Source of the DNA: Cokeromyces recurvatus
Taxonomy: Eukaryota > Mucoromycota > Mucoromycetes > Mucorales > Mucoraceae
Assembly (NCBI RefSeq): GCF_025118155.1
Contig: NW_026251401.1
Span: forward strand, 372,001 to 436,000
DNA length: 64,000 nucleotides
Direction: 5' to 3'
Shown: positions 28,021-40,982 of the stretch, in pieces
Layout of the letters: each line of letters opens with the position of its first letter
Numbering within the stretch: position 1 is the first letter of the stretch
The notes under the pieces: generated by a model
Told to the model about the DNA's origin: nothing
Seen by the model: only the letters and a program-made list of their open reading frames with translations
The model's database searches: none
Program-made: the position numbers and the translations under genes

Positions 28021-28088
<68 letters not shown>

Positions 28089-31000
28089 TGAATCATTTTT
28101 TCAAGCGCTTCATTATAATCAATACGTACAGAGGCAACATTAATTATACCTTGTTCATCTAACTCAGTATCATTGCTATAAATATAAATGTAGGGTCGAC
28201 GAATAACAAACCATCGTTTTATCCATAAATCTTTGGCTGCATCTTCTTGGTATAATAAATAACCCTTTTTAGATATATTAGCTCTATAAGAAATAAACAT
28301 GTATACGAGTGAATAAAAGCTGCTATTATTTTATAATAAATATATCTATCTATTTACGGTTGTATTACAAACTCCACTTCTGCTATCAACTTTGAAAAAC
28401 TCGTTGGCTCTTGTATAGTTGATATACTAGAGTCTGTGATAAGTGGAGGATCTTGACTAATGATGAGATCTTTGTTTGAACCAAGTTTTAATAGCCATAA
28501 ATCAATCACCTTCTTTAAAAGGTCTTGTTTCTCTTCTTCATTCATAGCAGTTACAGCAGTGGATGAAGAAAAAAAGGATATGGGTGACAAGGAATTAGTG
28601 TTCTCCATTTGTCTTAAAGCTAATACTTGTCTTGTAAATGTAGCTTCGTTCTTACGACGTATGGTTTCCTGTATTTGGTTAAAATCATTGACCAGAGATA
28701 CGCCACGAGGCTTCCAAGTTCCCAAAAATTCTTCACCATGAACATGCTTGGATGCCGTATTTAACCGCCATAGCTGGCTTAATCTTTTCGTCATAGGTGG
28801 CTTTAAATGAACTACAAATATACCTGTATATTTGAAGAGTTGTTTGCCACTATTAGGATAAAGTAGTTTTTTGAAACTACGAAATTTACCCTCACTAGCT
28901 GATCGATCTCTTCCTCGTATTTGAATAGAGATATCCATATTGAATTGTATTGGCTTTGAACATCTTTCCATTTCAATTTCCCATCTTAGATTAATAATAA
29001 CTCGACTGTTTGAGTCTGTTAACCTGTTTAAGAAGATACATTCGTGTTGTGAACTATCCCATGCTCCTTGAGCAGTTAATTGACTGGTTCCATCTGAATT
29101 ATAGCAAACCTGTTGTTTATTTAATAGTTTGATAGGAATATTTTCCTGTGCTGGTGACTCTAGAATACGACCTTTGCCATCTAATAACCGAACGTGTCCC
29201 ACAGAGGCCCTCTTGATCCTTTTCCATTCAAATTGATGGCCTGAAGTATGAGATAATGTAAAGCATATACGTCGTTGTAATCCTTGTCTTAACGTAAAAT
29301 ACCCTTTATCCATAGGATTTTTTGATATCAAATGGGCTAGTCTATATTCTCCTGACGAAGATAGTTCTCGTATTTCAATCCAAGCAATAACATCATGTCG
29401 CTCGGCAGCCAAGAGTTCTTCCTCTGGTCTTCGCTCTAATGATGTGACAGTAACATCGCTATTGCTACTATTTTCTGAGGATGATTTCACTGATGTATAA
29501 TCAGGTGATGCGAAGCTCTGTGGCCGTTGTTGGCTTAAAAGGTGACTATCCAAAATACATGGTCTTTCTCGTTGATCATCCCATCGTTGTTGTTGTAGCA
29601 AAACTCGAGGTTGTGCTTGACCAAAGACTTGAAACAAAATAAAATCATGACGGAGTACATGAAGTACCTTTGATGTCACTGTTAATGAAAGTGTTTGGCT
29701 AAAATTGAGTTGAACAGGATTATTTTCAAAATAACTAGCAGGTTCTGTAGCATAAATTTTTTCTGCTGTTGAATGTGAGGGGAATCCACCAAATGAGGAG
29801 AGTCGAAACTGAACATGAACATCTGTAAATTCCGATTCACGTATGCCACTAAATTCAATTAGTTTTATTTCAAACAAGAGGGTTTGACCTGATTGTAATA
29901 TATTAGGATCATGATGTTGCTGCTGGTTATTATTATTATTATTATTATTCTCGAGTTCGTCTTCTGATGAAGAATCGTTTTCAAAAAACTTGGGCTGCTT
30001 TGTGGTGTCGCTTCTGACAGTCACTGATCGTGCAATAGGTGAAACGAGGATACGCAGCTTGCCTCTTACTTGTCCTGTACTATGACAAATGATTTCCACA
30101 ACACTCTCATACGCCTGTTGATGAATTAAATTAAAAAAGGAGACATGGGCTACACCAATCAATGTATATTTGGGACAGGGGTTTTCAAAGAAGGGATCCT
30201 CCCAATTAAAGTGCTTACGATAAAGTGGTTTGTCCATAAAGTTATAAAGATTTCGCATCTTGTGTAACCGTTGTTTCAGTTTCTCCAGTGACCATATGTA
30301 AACAACTTGATTCTTCTTATCAATGACACGAACACCTATACAGGGCTTTGGAGTAGTAGAGATTAAAGTTGTATCTTCATCTGTTTCAAACTGGTGTAAT
30401 GCAGATGTAGGTTCCCAATATGAAAGAGGAGTTGAGAGTGGCTCTTGCTCGATGACTGTAAACTGATAAAGTATTTCCTTGTTAAGCTCTCGGGATATAA
30501 TATTGGCTTCCTTTAACATAACTGCATTCGTTAGAACAACTTCCGCCATATCTACCGTTCTTAATGTTCTCCATTTTTGAAAGACCTTTTGAATCAGTTC
30601 AATTTGTTCATTTGTATAATTAGCGGAATTGAATCCTATCTGTTGTTGAGAGAATTGCCTAGACATACGATGAATCTTGGCTTCAAATAGTCGCTTCTGA
30701 TTCTCTAGTTCCTTCTGCATCCGTTCCTTTTCCTGTTTTAGTTTTTCTTCCAACATATCAGATTGAGTCACAGATAAATCAGTACAAACACTGTCAACGC
30801 CATCTTCAAACATGGTAGCAGACGATGAGTTCCTAAAAGAATCTCGTGTAGTTGACATGTCATCATCATCGCCATCATTATCAGCTCGACTTTCAGATCT
30901 CGTACGTCTTGAATTTCTAATTTTTGTAATGTCATCATATAGTTTTTCGAGTTCTTCATCTTTTAACCCACCAAAGTTTTCTTCAGTTGCATAATAATTT

Positions 31001-32927
31001 AAAACTGCTTCACGACGAGCATAATTCCAGTCAATCAATTCAGATCCAATCATACTGTCATTTGAGGGAGAATCAGGTCTGGGCTCATCATCTAATAATA
31101 CTGAGCTTCCATTCATGTTATTTTCAATCGCCACCTTCTGAAGGTCACGCTCCTTTCTTACTTCTTCAGGATTGTTAAATCTAAAGATATGATAATAGCC
31201 AAGAATGATACGGTAACCGCTTTTAAGTTGTTGAGGTTGTGTAATCCTCATGCCATTCACCATCGTAAGGGAATCCTTACCTGGATTTAAAGTAACGACA
31301 CCATTTTTATTTTCAAATGTACAATGATCATCTTGAATATTTTGACCACTCAACCTAATATCTGCCAATACATCGCTATCTTGTCTTCCTAGTCTTGTTA
31401 ATCCTGGTTTAATTTGATACATAAGACACTCGGACATAAGTGGGTCCTCATTCAAGTTGACGATAAAGGGTATTGTTTTTGGGGTATAAACACCCATCTC
31501 GTTCTTTTCAATCGTAATACCCAACTCCTTTAATGCTCTCTCTCTTTCCAAATGAATTTCTTCCGTCTTTTTTAACTTTTCTTCCCAACTTTCATTTAAA
31601 TTGGCCAACAATTTTTCAGAGCTTTGTAACTGTTCTACAATTTCTTCTTTGGTCATCTTTTTGGTGTTTCCAGAACTATCTGTGATTTCAATCTCAGGGA
31701 ATACTTTATTTTTCCTACTAGAGGATGTCATGGCGGCTCCACTTTCAGATCGAGTTCCATTTGTATTATTCGTTGTTGATTTATATACGCTTGATGCTGT
31801 CAGTTGTTCTACTTCTTCAGGGGCATAAGTTCGAAGGCGATCACGAAGTAATTCAAGTTCTTCTTTAAGATCACGAATCAATTTTGCATTAGGATCCTCA
31901 TTTACGACTGCCTTATTTTTAATACGTTTTGCTTGATCAGCATATCTTAGAGTGCTTAAGGTTTCATCATAATCTGCTTGTGAAATAGCAGCAATCATAG
32001 CTGTTTTAGAATTACCACCTAATGAATCCTTTAATAGCCATGTCAAGACCTAAATATGTATATATGTAAGTATATATACATTTCTTATTTAGTCAGTATC
32101 AATTTGTTTATATTCGATCATTTATTACTTACAGAATCACGATATGGAATAAATACATCTTTTTTTTTCCCTCTTTTACCTTCTTGAGTTGACTGTTCAG
32201 CTAATCCTGCAATTACTTTACCTAATGTAGTTAAAGAGCGATTGATATTGGCTCCCTCTTTTAATCTTGCACCAGTAGCACCAGTACTATTTGCACGTTC
32301 ACTACCGGCCAAATCGACTAAACTAAACATGTATAAAGAAGAAGATTAAAGAAAAAAAAAATTAATCCAAAAAGAAGAAGAAGAAAAAAAAAAAACTTCT
32401 CCTCCACCGAACAATTGCATACCTAATTCTAGCTACTTTTTCTGTTTCTAGTTTTGTTAAATCATCTAATCGTTTTTGAGTTAAAAAAAGTGTAAACACT
32501 GCATGAGATCTAGAGGATGTTTCATTCATATTTGTGGCAGCCACTGTTCTAGCCTTTGATCATCATAATTAATAAATACATGTATGTATATTTTTGTGTG
32601 TGTATGTATATATATATATGTGTGTGTGTTTTATCTCTTAAATACCTTATTGCCTTCATCCATTAAATGTTCTATATCATCAAATGAAGTTACAACTAAC
32701 CGAGAAAGATCCTCGACATACGGACCAAGTGAAGGATGTTCACGTACTTTTAAATTTCCTTTATTTTTTGGATTTAATAAATCGCGTACTTTTTCGTTAT
32801 AAATTTCGATATAAGATACTTCAACTCGATAAGTAAGATTTGATTCAGTATTTGATTTTATTCGATTAAAGAGTTCTGAACATGTACGAGGGATAATGCC
32901 TTTATCTTCACCATAGCCCATCTAAAA

Positions 32928-32968
<41 letters not shown>

Positions 32969-33501
32969 TGCATAAATTTCAGGAACGTAAAAATAAATAA
33001 ATAACAGGAGAAATAATATCGTTTTACCATTGAATATGATTTACCAGACCCAGTTTGACCATCTAAATGTAAAAAAAGAAAAAAAAAAGTATTAATCATC
33101 ATTTTATATAATTATCTCTGAAACTTACATGCAAATATACAACAATTATAACCATCAAATGCATGGTCTAATAATTCTTCACCTAAATCATTATAGATCG
33201 TTTGTTGGTCAGCATAGCGTGGATCATTTTTATCAGCAGACCAATAAGATTTATCAAATGTAAATGCCTTTACGTCTTCCAATTCTTTTCCAGTTCTTTG
33301 ATCAGGGGGCTTTGTGATAATTGTTTGGTTACCATCCATACGAACCAGACCCACTGCTCCACGAGCAATTTCTATATATATATATATAAAAAAGGATTAA
33401 CATATATACATATATATCATGCATAGTTATAATAATAAAAAAAAACCTCTTGCATTCATAGGTCGACATCGTACAACAACTTTAATATTTCCTCCACTCA
33501 T
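27845..33501 (-). CDS. Kinesin-3 motor (KIF1/Unc104 family), full length
   Basis: Nine exons: 33501-33447, 33371-33129, 33062-33028, 32921-32646, 32553-32423, 32322-32133, 32049-28358, 28283-28088, 27973-27845; 1648 aa. The motor domain (1-365) has [14 protein letters not shown], the P-loop GQTGSGKS (101-108), [13 protein letters not shown] (switch I), [11 protein letters not shown] (247-257, switch II) and the neck. An FHA domain lies at about 518-600 ([29 protein letters not shown]). Coiled coils and a KIF1B-type region follow, and the C-terminal PH domain (about 1541-1640) has [31 protein letters not shown]. This is the fungal Unc104/UncA layout for carrying endosomes and vesicles toward microtubule plus ends. 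Intron 1 starts with an unusual donor GTTTTT; intron 8 holds a 63-base homopolymer directly after its donor. Confidence 0.96.
28023..28085. repeat. 63-base T homopolymer inside a kinesin intron
   Basis: A run of 63 T on the plus strand, read as A by the kinesin gene. It follows the intron 8 donor directly (GTAAAA...). The longest uninterrupted homopolymer in the window. Confidence 0.95.
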
Positions 33502-34419
33502 TGTTATTTAGTAGTTATATGACGAGTCCTTTTACATTTGAAGAAAGAAAGAGGAAAACGATTAATACAGTTTCCTATTTTTTTTCATCATTTTTACAAC
33601 ATTCATTTTATTAAACTTTATTGTTCTCACCTATACTAGTCAATGATGTTTAATTAGTAAGATTGCAATTTCAAATATATAAACGTTTCAGATGTCCTTT
33701 AATGAATTCACAAGAAAAAAAAAGATGAAGCAATAAATCTTTGTTTTACTTTTTTTTTGGTGAAATATATTTGTTTAAAAAAAAAAAAAAAAAAAAGAGT
33801 TAAATGGTTTCAAAAAAGGAAAGGAGGGATATTTATCTAATATTAAAAAAAAAGGGGGAAAGGAAAAAAAAAAAAAAAGAAAAAAGAAAAAAGAACAAAA
33901 AAAAAAAAAAAAGAAAACAGTAATGTATTAAGCAACAGTATATTCGGTGTTTAAATTAATTTTAATCTTCATCATGTCAAAACCAACAAGAAAGAGTAGC
34001 GATGAACTCGTAGTAAACAGCTTTTTATAACTGAGAACTAACTTATTAAATACATTTCGTGAAATAAGTTGGCAAAACTTTGTAATCATTTTAAAAAAAT
34101 ACATGATAAAAAAGGTATTATTCCTTTTTTTTTATTTTAACATGCGTTTTTTTTTATTAAGACGTCATAGAAGTAGTAGTAAAGCCAAAGAAGCATTTTT
34201 AACAAAACAAAATAAAACGAAAAAAAAAAAGCGGATATTCATAATTTATGTTGTTTTTTTTTGGTACTTCTGTTTTTGGATAGAATCATGTAAATTTACC
34301 TTTTTTTTTTTTTTTCCTCTCTTATTTCAACACTATTACATAATATACATGCATATACACATATAATTTTTCTTTTTTTTTTAAAAAAAAAAGAAAAAGA
34401 AAAAGAAAAGAAACTTGCA
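33502..34419. promoter_or_regulatory. Divergent promoter region, kinesin-3 / Mdm31-like
   Basis: About 920 bases between two divergent starts. The centre (33780-33920) is almost pure A/G with long A runs, and T runs lie just before the Mdm31-like start. A 5' UTR or promoter role is likely; short frames here are composed of homopolymer-encoded Lys/Phe and are not credible. Confidence 0.55.
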
Positions 34420-36508
34420 ATGCTACGTATACTTTCGTATTCATTAAAGAATACACATCGATATAATTCTCTACGATTACTAACCAAGACTGACCATGAA
34501 CGATTATTATTACAAAGTCGATTAATACGACGACATGGTCAATATGTTTATTCAATTTCTAATAAGCAAGCAAAGAAGCCATCCGTACTTGTGACAAGGC
34601 GGTTTATTCAGATACTTAAGCATCCTAACAAATATGAATTACTAAATCAGGCACGTGGTTTTGTACAAAGACTGAAAGTAAGAATAAAATACCCTCTTAT
34701 GAAACAAATGAGACCGTTTACACTCAATGATATCTCAGCTCTCTTTTCTTGGATCTTTCTTGGTCACACTGTTTGGCTTGTAGTAGGAACAACAAGTTTT
34801 CTTAGTTTTGGTTTATGGGCTGCGAATTCACTTCAATTTCAAGGTATGAACATGTATATGATTTATACATACTATACAGAGAACAATCATATAATAATAA
34901 TAACCATCCCTATTTAGAATGGGTGGTGAATAAAATGGGCCATTTTTTGACGTTAACATCTGAAGCAACGATTGTATTTGAATCAGCTACACCTAATTGG
35001 AAAGATGGTAAAGTACGTCTTAATCATCTTCACGTCGTTTGTATGCCACGTTCAATACAAAAAGAATTTCGCTTGGGTACACAAGAAAAGGAGCCAGCGA
35101 TTGTTCAAGGTGATGTCCTTGCTCATATTGAACTCGATGAAGATGAAAAATCATTGAAAGCTCAAAAGAGATTAAAACGGATGCCATGGTATGATTTAAC
35201 GATTGATAGTATAGAAGTTGAATTGAGTTTGATGCATCTAATGGAAGGGAAAGGGATCGTCAAGAATGCAATTGTAAAGGGTGTGAGGGGCATTATTGAT
35301 AATAGACGTTCTGGATGGAATAAATCTACTAATTGGGATCCTGAAGCTGTACGGAAGAGTCATATTCCAGGTGATTTTGAAATTGATCAATTGATCTTGG
35401 AAGACCTTTCTGTAATTGTATATATGCCAAAAGGATTTAGACCTTTTCCTGCTTCGATTATTCAAGCACAACTAAGTCGATTAAGACGTCAATGGTAAAT
35501 AGATACAATATAATTATAAAATTGAGAATCATACCACTTAATAATAACGATTGGGGTTTTTTTTTCTTTTTTTTTTGGATTAGGTTATTTTATGATTTCC
35601 TATGTGCTGATTCAATCATTGGATCTATTGATTCAAGTTTATTCAGTGTGCATACACCACAATTAGAAAAGAGTGTATTGGAACATTCAGACCTTGAAAG
35701 TAAAGGAAACTATCCTAGTTTAGCTACTTATTATCCATTTAGAAAACTGAACCCATTAGGTGTCTTTGTGGGAGGAGAAAATGAACAGTTTGGGATGATG
35801 ACAGACGATGGCATGAAAAGGCAAGGATATAAACGAAAATCACGACTCAGGATTGAAAATATCAGTATGGATCATGCTCATCGATTTGGGGATGGACCTC
35901 CTCAATGGATTACTTCCGGAACAGTAGATTTCTGTGCAGATATTTATATACCAGATGAAGCCCAAAAGGAAAAACCTCCAAGTGTCCCGCAAGCTATTTT
36001 AGAAGTCATCAAACAAAGTTTGCCCTTGTCCATTACTATCGGCATAGGTTCAGAGAAACGGATTACGTTAGGAGAAAAAATAAATCAGAAACAGATGATA
36101 GAAGAGCCGAAAAAAGTGATTATGGATGTTGATATTCGATATAAAAATGTGAAAGCTACCGTCCCATTAAAGATACCTACTCTAAGTTATCTAAATAGTG
36201 CCATGGTTCGACCCTTGATAGCTTATCTTAATAAGAACCAAACTATTGTACCTATTAAAGGACGTATTATTATGGATCTTTCGACATTCAATGGGGCATG
36301 GACAATTCATGATTCTACTTTAGCAATCCGTTTAAATGAATGTATTACAAAAGGTTTAGTTGATCTTGTTACTGATCAACAGGAAAGAAATCGAAGATTA
36401 AAACAAATTGGATATTGGAGTTTTCGTGAAATAGTTCGAAATGTTGTGACATTACATGAAACGTTATATGGAACTGCTCGAGGCTTTTGGACATACTTGG
36501 GACAATAA
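34420..36508 (+). CDS. Mdm31/Mdm32-family mitochondrial inner-membrane protein
   Basis: Three exons: 34420-34843, 34918-35494, 35584-36508; 641 aa. The basic N-terminus (MLRILSYSLKNTHRYNSLRLL) fits a mitochondrial presequence. After KQMRPFTLNDISALFSWIFLGH comes a membrane helix (HTVWLVVGTTSFLSFGLWAANSL, about 119-140). Then come the conserved TSEATIVFESATPNWKDGKVRLNHLHV and DLTIDSIEVELSLMHLMEGKGIVKNAIVKGVRGIIDNR blocks typical of Mdm31/32. The C-terminus contains LRIENISMDHAHRFG and SYLNSAMVRPLIAYLN. In yeast Mdm31 and Mdm32 form inner-membrane complexes needed for tubular mitochondria and phospholipid homeostasis. I cannot tell which paralogue this is; only one copy is in the window. Confidence 0.93.
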
Positions 36509-36651
36509 TGAAATTGTATATAAATGGTATTATTATAATAATTGAAAATAAAATACAAATACAAATATGGATACATTTTTGAAACCTTTTTTTTTTTCTT
36601 TTCTTTTTTTTTTTTTTTCTTTTTTTACTCATTAAAACTTACATTAAAATA

Positions 36652-38752
36652 ATGAATGAAGATATAAATCGCTTGAATAACTCATTCAAAGTATTCGAAA
36701 AGTAAGTTCTTTTTGAGTCAAATAAAAAAAAAAAAGATAGATACACATACTTTTTTCTTTTTTTTTTTTTGTTGTTATTGTTGTTGTGCAAATACTGATT
36801 GATTGCATATTGTATACAAATATTACAATAGACCTTCAAAAGAGCCACCAAACGGCATTTTATTTTCCTCAGGTTCATTCAATGTTGGAGCTAAGGATTT
36901 CATTCCTTCTCAAAAAGCAACTCAATCCTTCAATCCTTTTGATGCCTCCACCGATCTATTGGATGAAGAAGATAACATTGATGATCTTAGTCAACGATTT
37001 ATTACTAGTAATTTATTAGATGAAGTAGAAGAATCAAATCCTTTATCAACCTCGAATGAAGTACCAATGAATACCACCTTCGTAGCCCAATGGAATACAT
37101 TGAATGATTGGAATCAATATGGACCGGAAAATATTTGGAGTCATGATGATAGCCGAAAGGAAAATAAAAAAACTGATTATTATTCTGAAAATGAACAGGA
37201 ATTTGATCCAACATTGCATTTCTATCATGGTACACTCTATGATGCAGCAACTATTCAAGATATGAATCGACTTTCTTTAAATGTCACCAATCCTTCTCCT
37301 GAAGAAGTACAAAAAGATAATGTTGAGGAAGACATGTCAACACTTCAAATGTTACAAACCATCTTTTCAGATTTGAATGATGAAGAATTAATAGATACAT
37401 TAGAAAAATATGATTATGATGTAGATAGAGCTATTGAAGCTCTATTATCACAAAAGCTACCTAGCGTAACGACGAATACGATTGTAACAAGTAATCATAG
37501 TGATGATATTATCCCTAAAAAACGACAAGTGTGCCGTCATTTTCTAGCAGGTGAATGTTATCGAAAAGATTGTTGGTTTTCTCATGATTTACAAGACAAA
37601 GTGTGTAAATTCTGGTAAATTCTTTTTTTTTTTTTCTTAATTATTCATTTTTTTTTCCCTCTAAAACACACACACACACACACACAAATGTATAGGCTTC
37701 AAGGAAGTTGTTTGAAAGGAGATTCTTGTGAATTTTTACACAAGATTGATATACAAGAAGTTGCTAATAAGATGGCATTACCCGAAATAAAAACTAAAAA
37801 AGAACAAGTTAAATTAAATCAAAACGATTATCCTGAATTAAAATCTTCGTATTCAAATACAAAGAAGAAGAATAGCAGTAGCAGCAGCTGTAGTAGTAGT
37901 AGTAGTAATGGTGGTGGTGGTTCATTTACTGTGTCGCAACAACAATCGATGAATAGAGTAGCAGCAGCAGTAGTAGTAGAAGAATTTCCAACTTTAGCAT
38001 CTGCAGTTAAAATGAAAAATACAGTTCAACCAATAAATTACTCTCATCAAGGTAAAGAACCCATTAATTTTGCAGAAGCTGCCAAGAAAAATAAGGGGCA
38101 ATCGATCCATAAAGCAGTAAAATCTGTCTATACTACCGGGGATCATCTTCAGAAACGAGGGTATAGATACAGTATGCAAGAGTTAAAACAACCTGTACAA
38201 ATACCATGGTTAGAGACAGGAAGTTCATTGAATTCTATATATATGAAAGAGGTATGATCGATTCTATATGATTTTCCTTTTTATTAACACGAGTTTTTAA
38301 ATAGAGAGAAAAAGCAATTGAGTATGGTATGCTAAGAAATAGATTCTTTAGTAAAGCTACCGAGTATTATTTGAAAGGAGATGGAGCAAGAGCGAAATTA
38401 TTTTCAATGGAAGCTAAACACTATAACCGATTAATGCAAGAAATGCATAAAGAAGCTAGTCAACGTATATTTGAACAAAGATCGAAACATGAAGCCTTTA
38501 TTGATTTACATGGATTACATGAAGATGAAGCCATGGACATTATTCATGAGAGACTTCAACAACTTAAATTAACTTATCATGGTATTATCTATATTGTAAC
38601 AGGGACTGGACATCATTCAGGAGCCAGTGGATTAAGTAAAAAACAGAGTAAATTAAAACCCGTTGTTTATAATTACTTGAAGCAAGAAAACTATCGATTT
38701 GCAGAAACGAGTATTGTAGGTGATAATCAAGGTGGTATATTTGCTGTTGAAA

Positions 38753-38757
<5 letters not shown>
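36652..38757 (+). CDS. CUE - tandem CCCH zinc finger - Smr domain protein
   Basis: Four exons: 36652-36701, 36832-37614, 37696-38251, 38305-38757; 613 aa. A CUE-type ubiquitin-binding helix bundle lies at about 188-225 (LQTIFSDLNDEELIDTLEKYDYDVDRAIEALL). Two CCCH fingers follow from about 250 (CRHFLAGECYRKDCWFSH, CKFWLQGSCLKGDSCEFLH), the second split by intron 2. A Ser/Gly-rich linker leads to a DUF1771 helix pair (FFSKATEYYLKGDGARAKLFSMEAKHYN) and a C-terminal Smr domain (FIDLHGLHEDEAMDIIHERL, VTGTGHHSG). Smr proteins with these parts (for example Cue2, N4BP2 relatives) cut or bind mRNA at stalled or collided ribosomes. This combination suggests a no-go-decay role. The gene lies 143 bases after the Mdm31-like stop. 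Confidence 0.92.
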
Positions 38758-38790
<33 letters not shown>

Positions 38791-39438
38791 AAATAAAATA
38801 AAATAAAATAAAATAAAATAAAGATAAAAATAAAACGACATGTAACTGGCCTTTTTTTTTTTTTTTCTAATACAATTTATCCGTCAAACTAATATGATAA
38901 TGCCAAGAATAATAGTTTTTTTTTTCTTTCTTTCTTTCGGATAAAAGAAGCCCTAATATAATAAATACAAATCGCAGTAATAATAATATTAAAAAGTAGA
39001 AGGCAGTAAAAGAAGTGTAGTATTATTAAAATAATAAAGTTTCATTTTTCTGTAAAAAATTTGTTTCACAAGTGATCGTCGCTCATAAAGTAGAAAAAAG
39101 CTTCCACTTTATTTTTATTTTTATTTTTGCGTATTACAGTTTTCACTCAAAAAGCTTACTATGTAAGGTAATGGCACTTACACTATGTTTACTGTGATTC
39201 GTTATGAAAAATGAATATATTTTTAATTGTAATCTTCGGTAGGGAATTTTATTTACCTCACCAGGGATCATTGCTGTTAGACTGAAATGTGCAAAAAATA
39301 AAAACAGTTCTACTTGCAAAAAAAAAATATAAACATTTATATACTTGTGAATAACAAACAAATAAACAGGGAACGTATTTCTTGTTATTTTTTATTGGAT
39401 AAACGCTCATAATTAAAATCGTCATTTTATTTGTGATT

Positions 39439-39482
<44 letters not shown>

Positions 39483-39671
39483 AACTTGGGTGCGAGTGAC
39501 CCGCATTTATCTGGTATTACGTTGACGTCATAGATAAAGCTCCGATTATTACCTTTACCTTTTCCTGGTTTGTCCCTTAAAAAAAAAAGTTTCATAATAT
39601 TTTAACCTTAATTCAGATCTCTCTCTCTTTCTTTCTTTTCTTCTTCTTCTTCTCTCTTTATTTATTAAATT
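38758..39671. other. Intergenic with repeats and C2H2-gene promoter
   Basis: About 910 bases. An A run (from 38756) passes into AAAAT repeats to about 38820, and another A run covers 39443-39480. The last 190 bases before the C2H2 start hold a small hairpin, a perfect TGACGTCA site and a CT-rich tract. No gene is seen. Confidence 0.6.
39488..39530. promoter_or_regulatory. GGGT/ACCC hairpin and perfect CRE site
   Basis: GGGTGCGAGTGACCC (39488-39502) can pair its GGGT and ACCC ends. Twenty bases on is TGACGTCA (39523-39530), the palindromic ATF/CREB (CRE) consensus, 142 bases upstream of the C2H2 ATG in otherwise AT-rich DNA. This suggests control by a bZIP factor. Confidence 0.5.
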
Positions 39672-40216
39672 ATGTTCACTAACAGTTATTCTGAATCAAC
39701 ATCTAGTAGTCTTTTGGAAAGAAGACAACAAAGTGCACCTTTTTTTCACCAATTAGGACTTCCTTCTTTACCTTCACTTTCTAAAATGTTAACTATAAAA
39801 GAAGAAAAAAATAAAGAAAAGGAACAAGGAAGAGAAGAAGAAGAAGAAGAAGAAGCACCACCTTCACCTAATATACAAGCTGCTACTAAAGCTGCTTTAG
39901 ATGCAGCCACTGCAGCGACTACTTCCATGATTACATCCACTGCACAACCATTAATTCAACATCATGATACCTTTTTATCAAATCCAATGACTACACATAC
40001 TTTATCAAAATCAATGATGAATACCGCCCATCTTTCAAATACAAACAATGACACTATGTCAACCCTAACCAATATTCCTTCTTCTGTACATTCAACTACA
40101 TCCAATTTGTTATATCGTAATTATACTGATACAAATAATAACTCCAATCCTACTTCAATGCATTTAACTACTGATAATAATACAATACTATCCAATATAT
40201 CTGATGCTGCAGTGAT

Positions 40217-40258
<42 letters not shown>

Positions 40259-40982
40259 TACCACTGCACCTAATCTTTTCTCTACACATCACATAATACC
40301 AAGTACTTCTACTTTAACGCATGCAACACAACCTTTAATTACAACATCCAATCCATTAGATCAAACATTACTAAATTCGAATGGATTTATCAATCCTTTA
40401 CAGCAACAACAACAACAACAACCTATGTTTCATCCTTTAGCAAATCCTCAGTTAATTCATTCTTCTACACATGCAATAGGTATGATGCCCTCTTTCATAG
40501 ATAGACAAAGACAATTATCCGTTTCTTCAACTACATCTACAGATAATAAAGCTTATTCATTTGTGGCCATTCCTGGTACAAATCAGAGAAAACGCCCACG
40601 TAGAAGATATGATGAAATTGAACGACTTTATCACTGTAATTGGCCTGGATGTACAAAGGCTTATGGTACTTTAAATCATTTAAATGCTCATGTGAGCATG
40701 CAACAACATGTAAGTTTATCAATCTAATATTTTACAGAAAACAGAAAAAATTAACTTTATACACTATATATATATAAGGGATCTAAACGACATCCTTCTG
40801 AATTTAAAGAAATGAGAAAAGAATGGAGACGTCAAAAGAAAGAAAGAGAAGCAGCTAAAAAGGCGGCAGAGGCTGTTTATTGTAATCAACAACAACAACA
40901 ACAACATCCTTATACTGCCTTTCCAACACAGATACCAAGTAACCCTTTTATTATTCCACCAAATAATATGTCGCTTTGGTAA
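39672..40982 (+). CDS. C2H2 zinc-finger protein with poly-Ala and poly-Gln tracts
   Basis: Two exons, 39672-40709 and 40779-40982; 413 aa. Only one C2H2 finger is clear (YHCNWPGCTKAYGTLNHLNAHVSMQQHG), completed across the intron at His|Gly. Directly after it come KRHPSEFKEMRKEWRRQKKEREAAKKAAE, a basic helix, and a Gln/Pro-rich tail. This single-finger plus PSEFKE(M/L)RKxWRxxKK arrangement is familiar from fungal C2H2 regulators, but I cannot name a characterised orthologue. The N-terminal 300 residues are disordered, with an acidic run, 14-odd Ala in a row (GCA repeats at 40217-40255) and Gln repeats. A transcriptional regulator is likely. The CT-rich leader and a CRE site sit upstream. Confidence 0.82.

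Noticed and set aside
34103..34366. Short frame upstream of the Mdm31-like gene
   Set aside because: Phe/Lys composition from homopolymers; lies in the presumed 5' leader.
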